The position numbers and the translations under genes are program-made. The notes under the pieces are model-generated. The model saw nothing but the letters and a program-made list of their open reading frames with translations. It was not told the DNA's origin and searched no databases. Source: Nanobdellota archaeon (GTDB lineage: Archaea > Nanobdellota > Nanobdellia > Pacearchaeales > UBA12030). From it: a DNA stretch of 13,964 nucleotides. This document shows positions 12,921 through 13,964 of the stretch, in pieces (position 1 is the stretch's first letter; each line of letters opens with the position of its first letter). The stretch is from assembly GCA_022572525.1 (NCBI GenBank), contig JACZVS010000005.1:1-13964 (forward strand), given 5' to 3'.

Positions 12921-13964
12921 ATGAGAAAAAGAGTTGAAAAAGATGCTCTAGGCAAGCTAAAAGTGCCTGTAGATGCGCTCTATGGTATTAATACACAAAG
13001 GGCAAGACAGCTTCAGGTGTCAGGAGTGAAATTACAGAAGAGATTTCTCAAGTCATATGCTTTGCTTAAGAAAGCAAACGCTATTGCAAACGTGCAGCTT
13101 AAAAGATTTGACAGAAGAATTGGAGAAGCAATTGTTAAGGCTTGTAATGAAATAATTGCAGACAAACATGAAAAAGAATTCATAATAGGGGCATTCCAAC
13201 CAGGAGCAGGAACTGCTTTCCATATGAATTTAAATGAAGTTATTGCAAATAGAGCAAACAAAATCCTGAAAAGTAAGAAAGTTAGTCCACATGACCATGT
13301 TAATCTAGGTCAATCAACTAATGATACTTTTCACACAGCTTTGCGAATGGCTGCTGTTCATGCAGTAGAGCATGATTTACTTCCAGCACTTCAAGAATAC
13401 GATAAAACGTTGGCAATAAAAGTCAAAGAGTTTAATAAGATTATTAAGACAGGTAGAACCCATTTAAGGTATGCTGTTCCTCTTACACTTGGAGAAGAAT
13501 TTAGTGGATTTTCTACAGAAGAGGAGATTAAAAATATTAAATCTGTTTCTGCCTCCCTCAAATCTCTGCCCATAGGCGGCACAGCAGTTGGAACTGGCTT
13601 AACTTCTTTTCCTCGTTTCGCAGAACTTGCTTTGCATGAGATAAATATGGCAATGAAGATAAAATTCAGGAAAGCAGACAATGTCTTTTCTGAAATGCAG
13701 AATTTAACAAGAGAAGTTGCTCTAAGTAGTACATTAAAAACTATTGCTATAAAATTTATTAAAGTCTGCAATGACTTGCGTTTCCTTTACTCAAATGATG
13801 TTTCTGAAATTATACTTCCTGCAGTTATGCCAGGCTCTTCTACAATTGCGGGAAAGATTAATCCAACAGTCCCAGAAATACTAGAATCTGTCTGCTTTCA
13901 AATTATAGGTAATGATGCTGCAATTTCGGCTGCGGCTGCGCAAGGTAATTTAGAAATAAATGTT
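12921..13964 (+). CDS. divergent fumarase/aspartase-family lyase, 3' end beyond the window
   Basis: The first 348 codons of a member of the class II fumarase/aspartate ammonia-lyase superfamily, which add or remove water or ammonia across fumarate. Family landmarks in order: VPVDALYGINTQRA (15-28), QPGAGTAFHMNLNEVIANRA (about 94-113), LGQSTNDTFHTALRMA (about 131-146), GRTHLRYAVPLTLGEEF (about 177-193), LPIGGTAVGTGL (about 215-226), VCNDLRFLYS, and the mobile catalytic loop GSSTIAGKINP (305-315) followed by VPEILESVCFQIIGND. The catalytic serine, lysine and asparagine of the loop are kept. Unusual are T308-I309-A310 for the usual x-M-P, histidine in TNDTFHTA where proline is normal, FHMN for x-NMN, and loss of the SGPRxG segment before the loop. 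Fumarase and aspartase features are mixed (THL like fumarase, AVPLTLG like aspartase), so the substrate is open. The frame continues without a stop to the window end. Confidence 0.9.
   Translation, partial: MRKRVEKDALGKLKVPVDALYGINTQRARQLQVSGVKLQKRFLKSYALLKKANAIANVQLKRFDRRIGEAIVKACNEIIADKHEKEFIIGAFQPGAGTAFHMNLNEVIANRANKILKSKKVSPHDHVNLGQSTNDTFHTALRMAAVHAVEHDLLPALQEYDKTLAIKVKEFNKIIKTGRTHLRYAVPLTLGEEFSGFSTEEEIKNIKSVSASLKSLPIGGTAVGTGLTSFPRFAELALHEINMAMKIKFRKADNVFSEMQNLTREVALSSTLKTIAIKFIKVCNDLRFLYSNDVSEIILPAVMPGSSTIAGKINPTVPEILESVCFQIIGNDAAISAAAAQGNLEINV

Noticed and set aside
13391..13771. 126-codon minus-strand frame near the right end
   Set aside because: It is antisense to the fumarate lyase homologue, which carries recognisable family motifs across the same stretch.

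Overview
The window comes from an archaeon, most likely a small-genome DPANN lineage of the Woesearchaeota/Pacearchaeota type. Three things support archaea directly: a partial 16S rRNA with archaeal signature stretches, a small basic protein matching the archaeal/eukaryotic ribosomal protein eL41, and TATA-like boxes about 25-28 nt upstream of most start codons. The narrower placement is inference from the style of the 16S, the AT-rich composition and the dense gene packing.

Layout. Positions 1-1349 hold a 3'-truncated 16S rRNA gene on the minus strand, with its leader and probable promoter up to about 1556. Plus-strand genes follow for a secreted or anchored metzincin-type zinc protease (1620-2219) and an orphan 134-residue protein (2267-2671). 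From 2679 to 8118 everything is on the minus strand: an HD-domain dNTP triphosphohydrolase; a ZIP metal transporter; a three-gene unit of eL41, Nudix hydrolase and Cas4/RecB-like iron-sulfur nuclease; two small membrane proteins; and a RhlE-like DEAD-box helicase with a basic, glycine-rich tail.

The right third (8242-13964) is a small metabolic locus built around a divergent promoter at about 11058-11144. Leftward run a D-2-hydroxyacid dehydrogenase-like flavoprotein and a 461-residue protein that overlaps it by ATGA. Rightward run a fumarate reductase/succinate dehydrogenase-type flavoprotein and a divergent member of the fumarase/aspartase family, cut by the window end. Together they suggest handling of C4-C5 dicarboxylates and 2-hydroxyacids. 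The actual substrates cannot be fixed from sequence alone, and no iron-sulfur or membrane partner subunit for the fumarate reductase-like protein lies in the window.

Most noteworthy: (1) the 16S gene breaks near-universal positions in helices h1, h28 and h35, each time with a compensating change in the pairing base, so the gene looks functional but would be missed by several standard archaeal primers; (2) a very short eL41 gene that standard gene callers could drop; (3) an operon linking eL41 to a Nudix enzyme and a Cas4-like nuclease with no CRISPR in sight; (4) a fumarate-lyase homologue with altered signature motifs; (5) a tightly coupled dehydrogenase plus unknown-protein pair; (6) predominantly leaderless promoter architecture.
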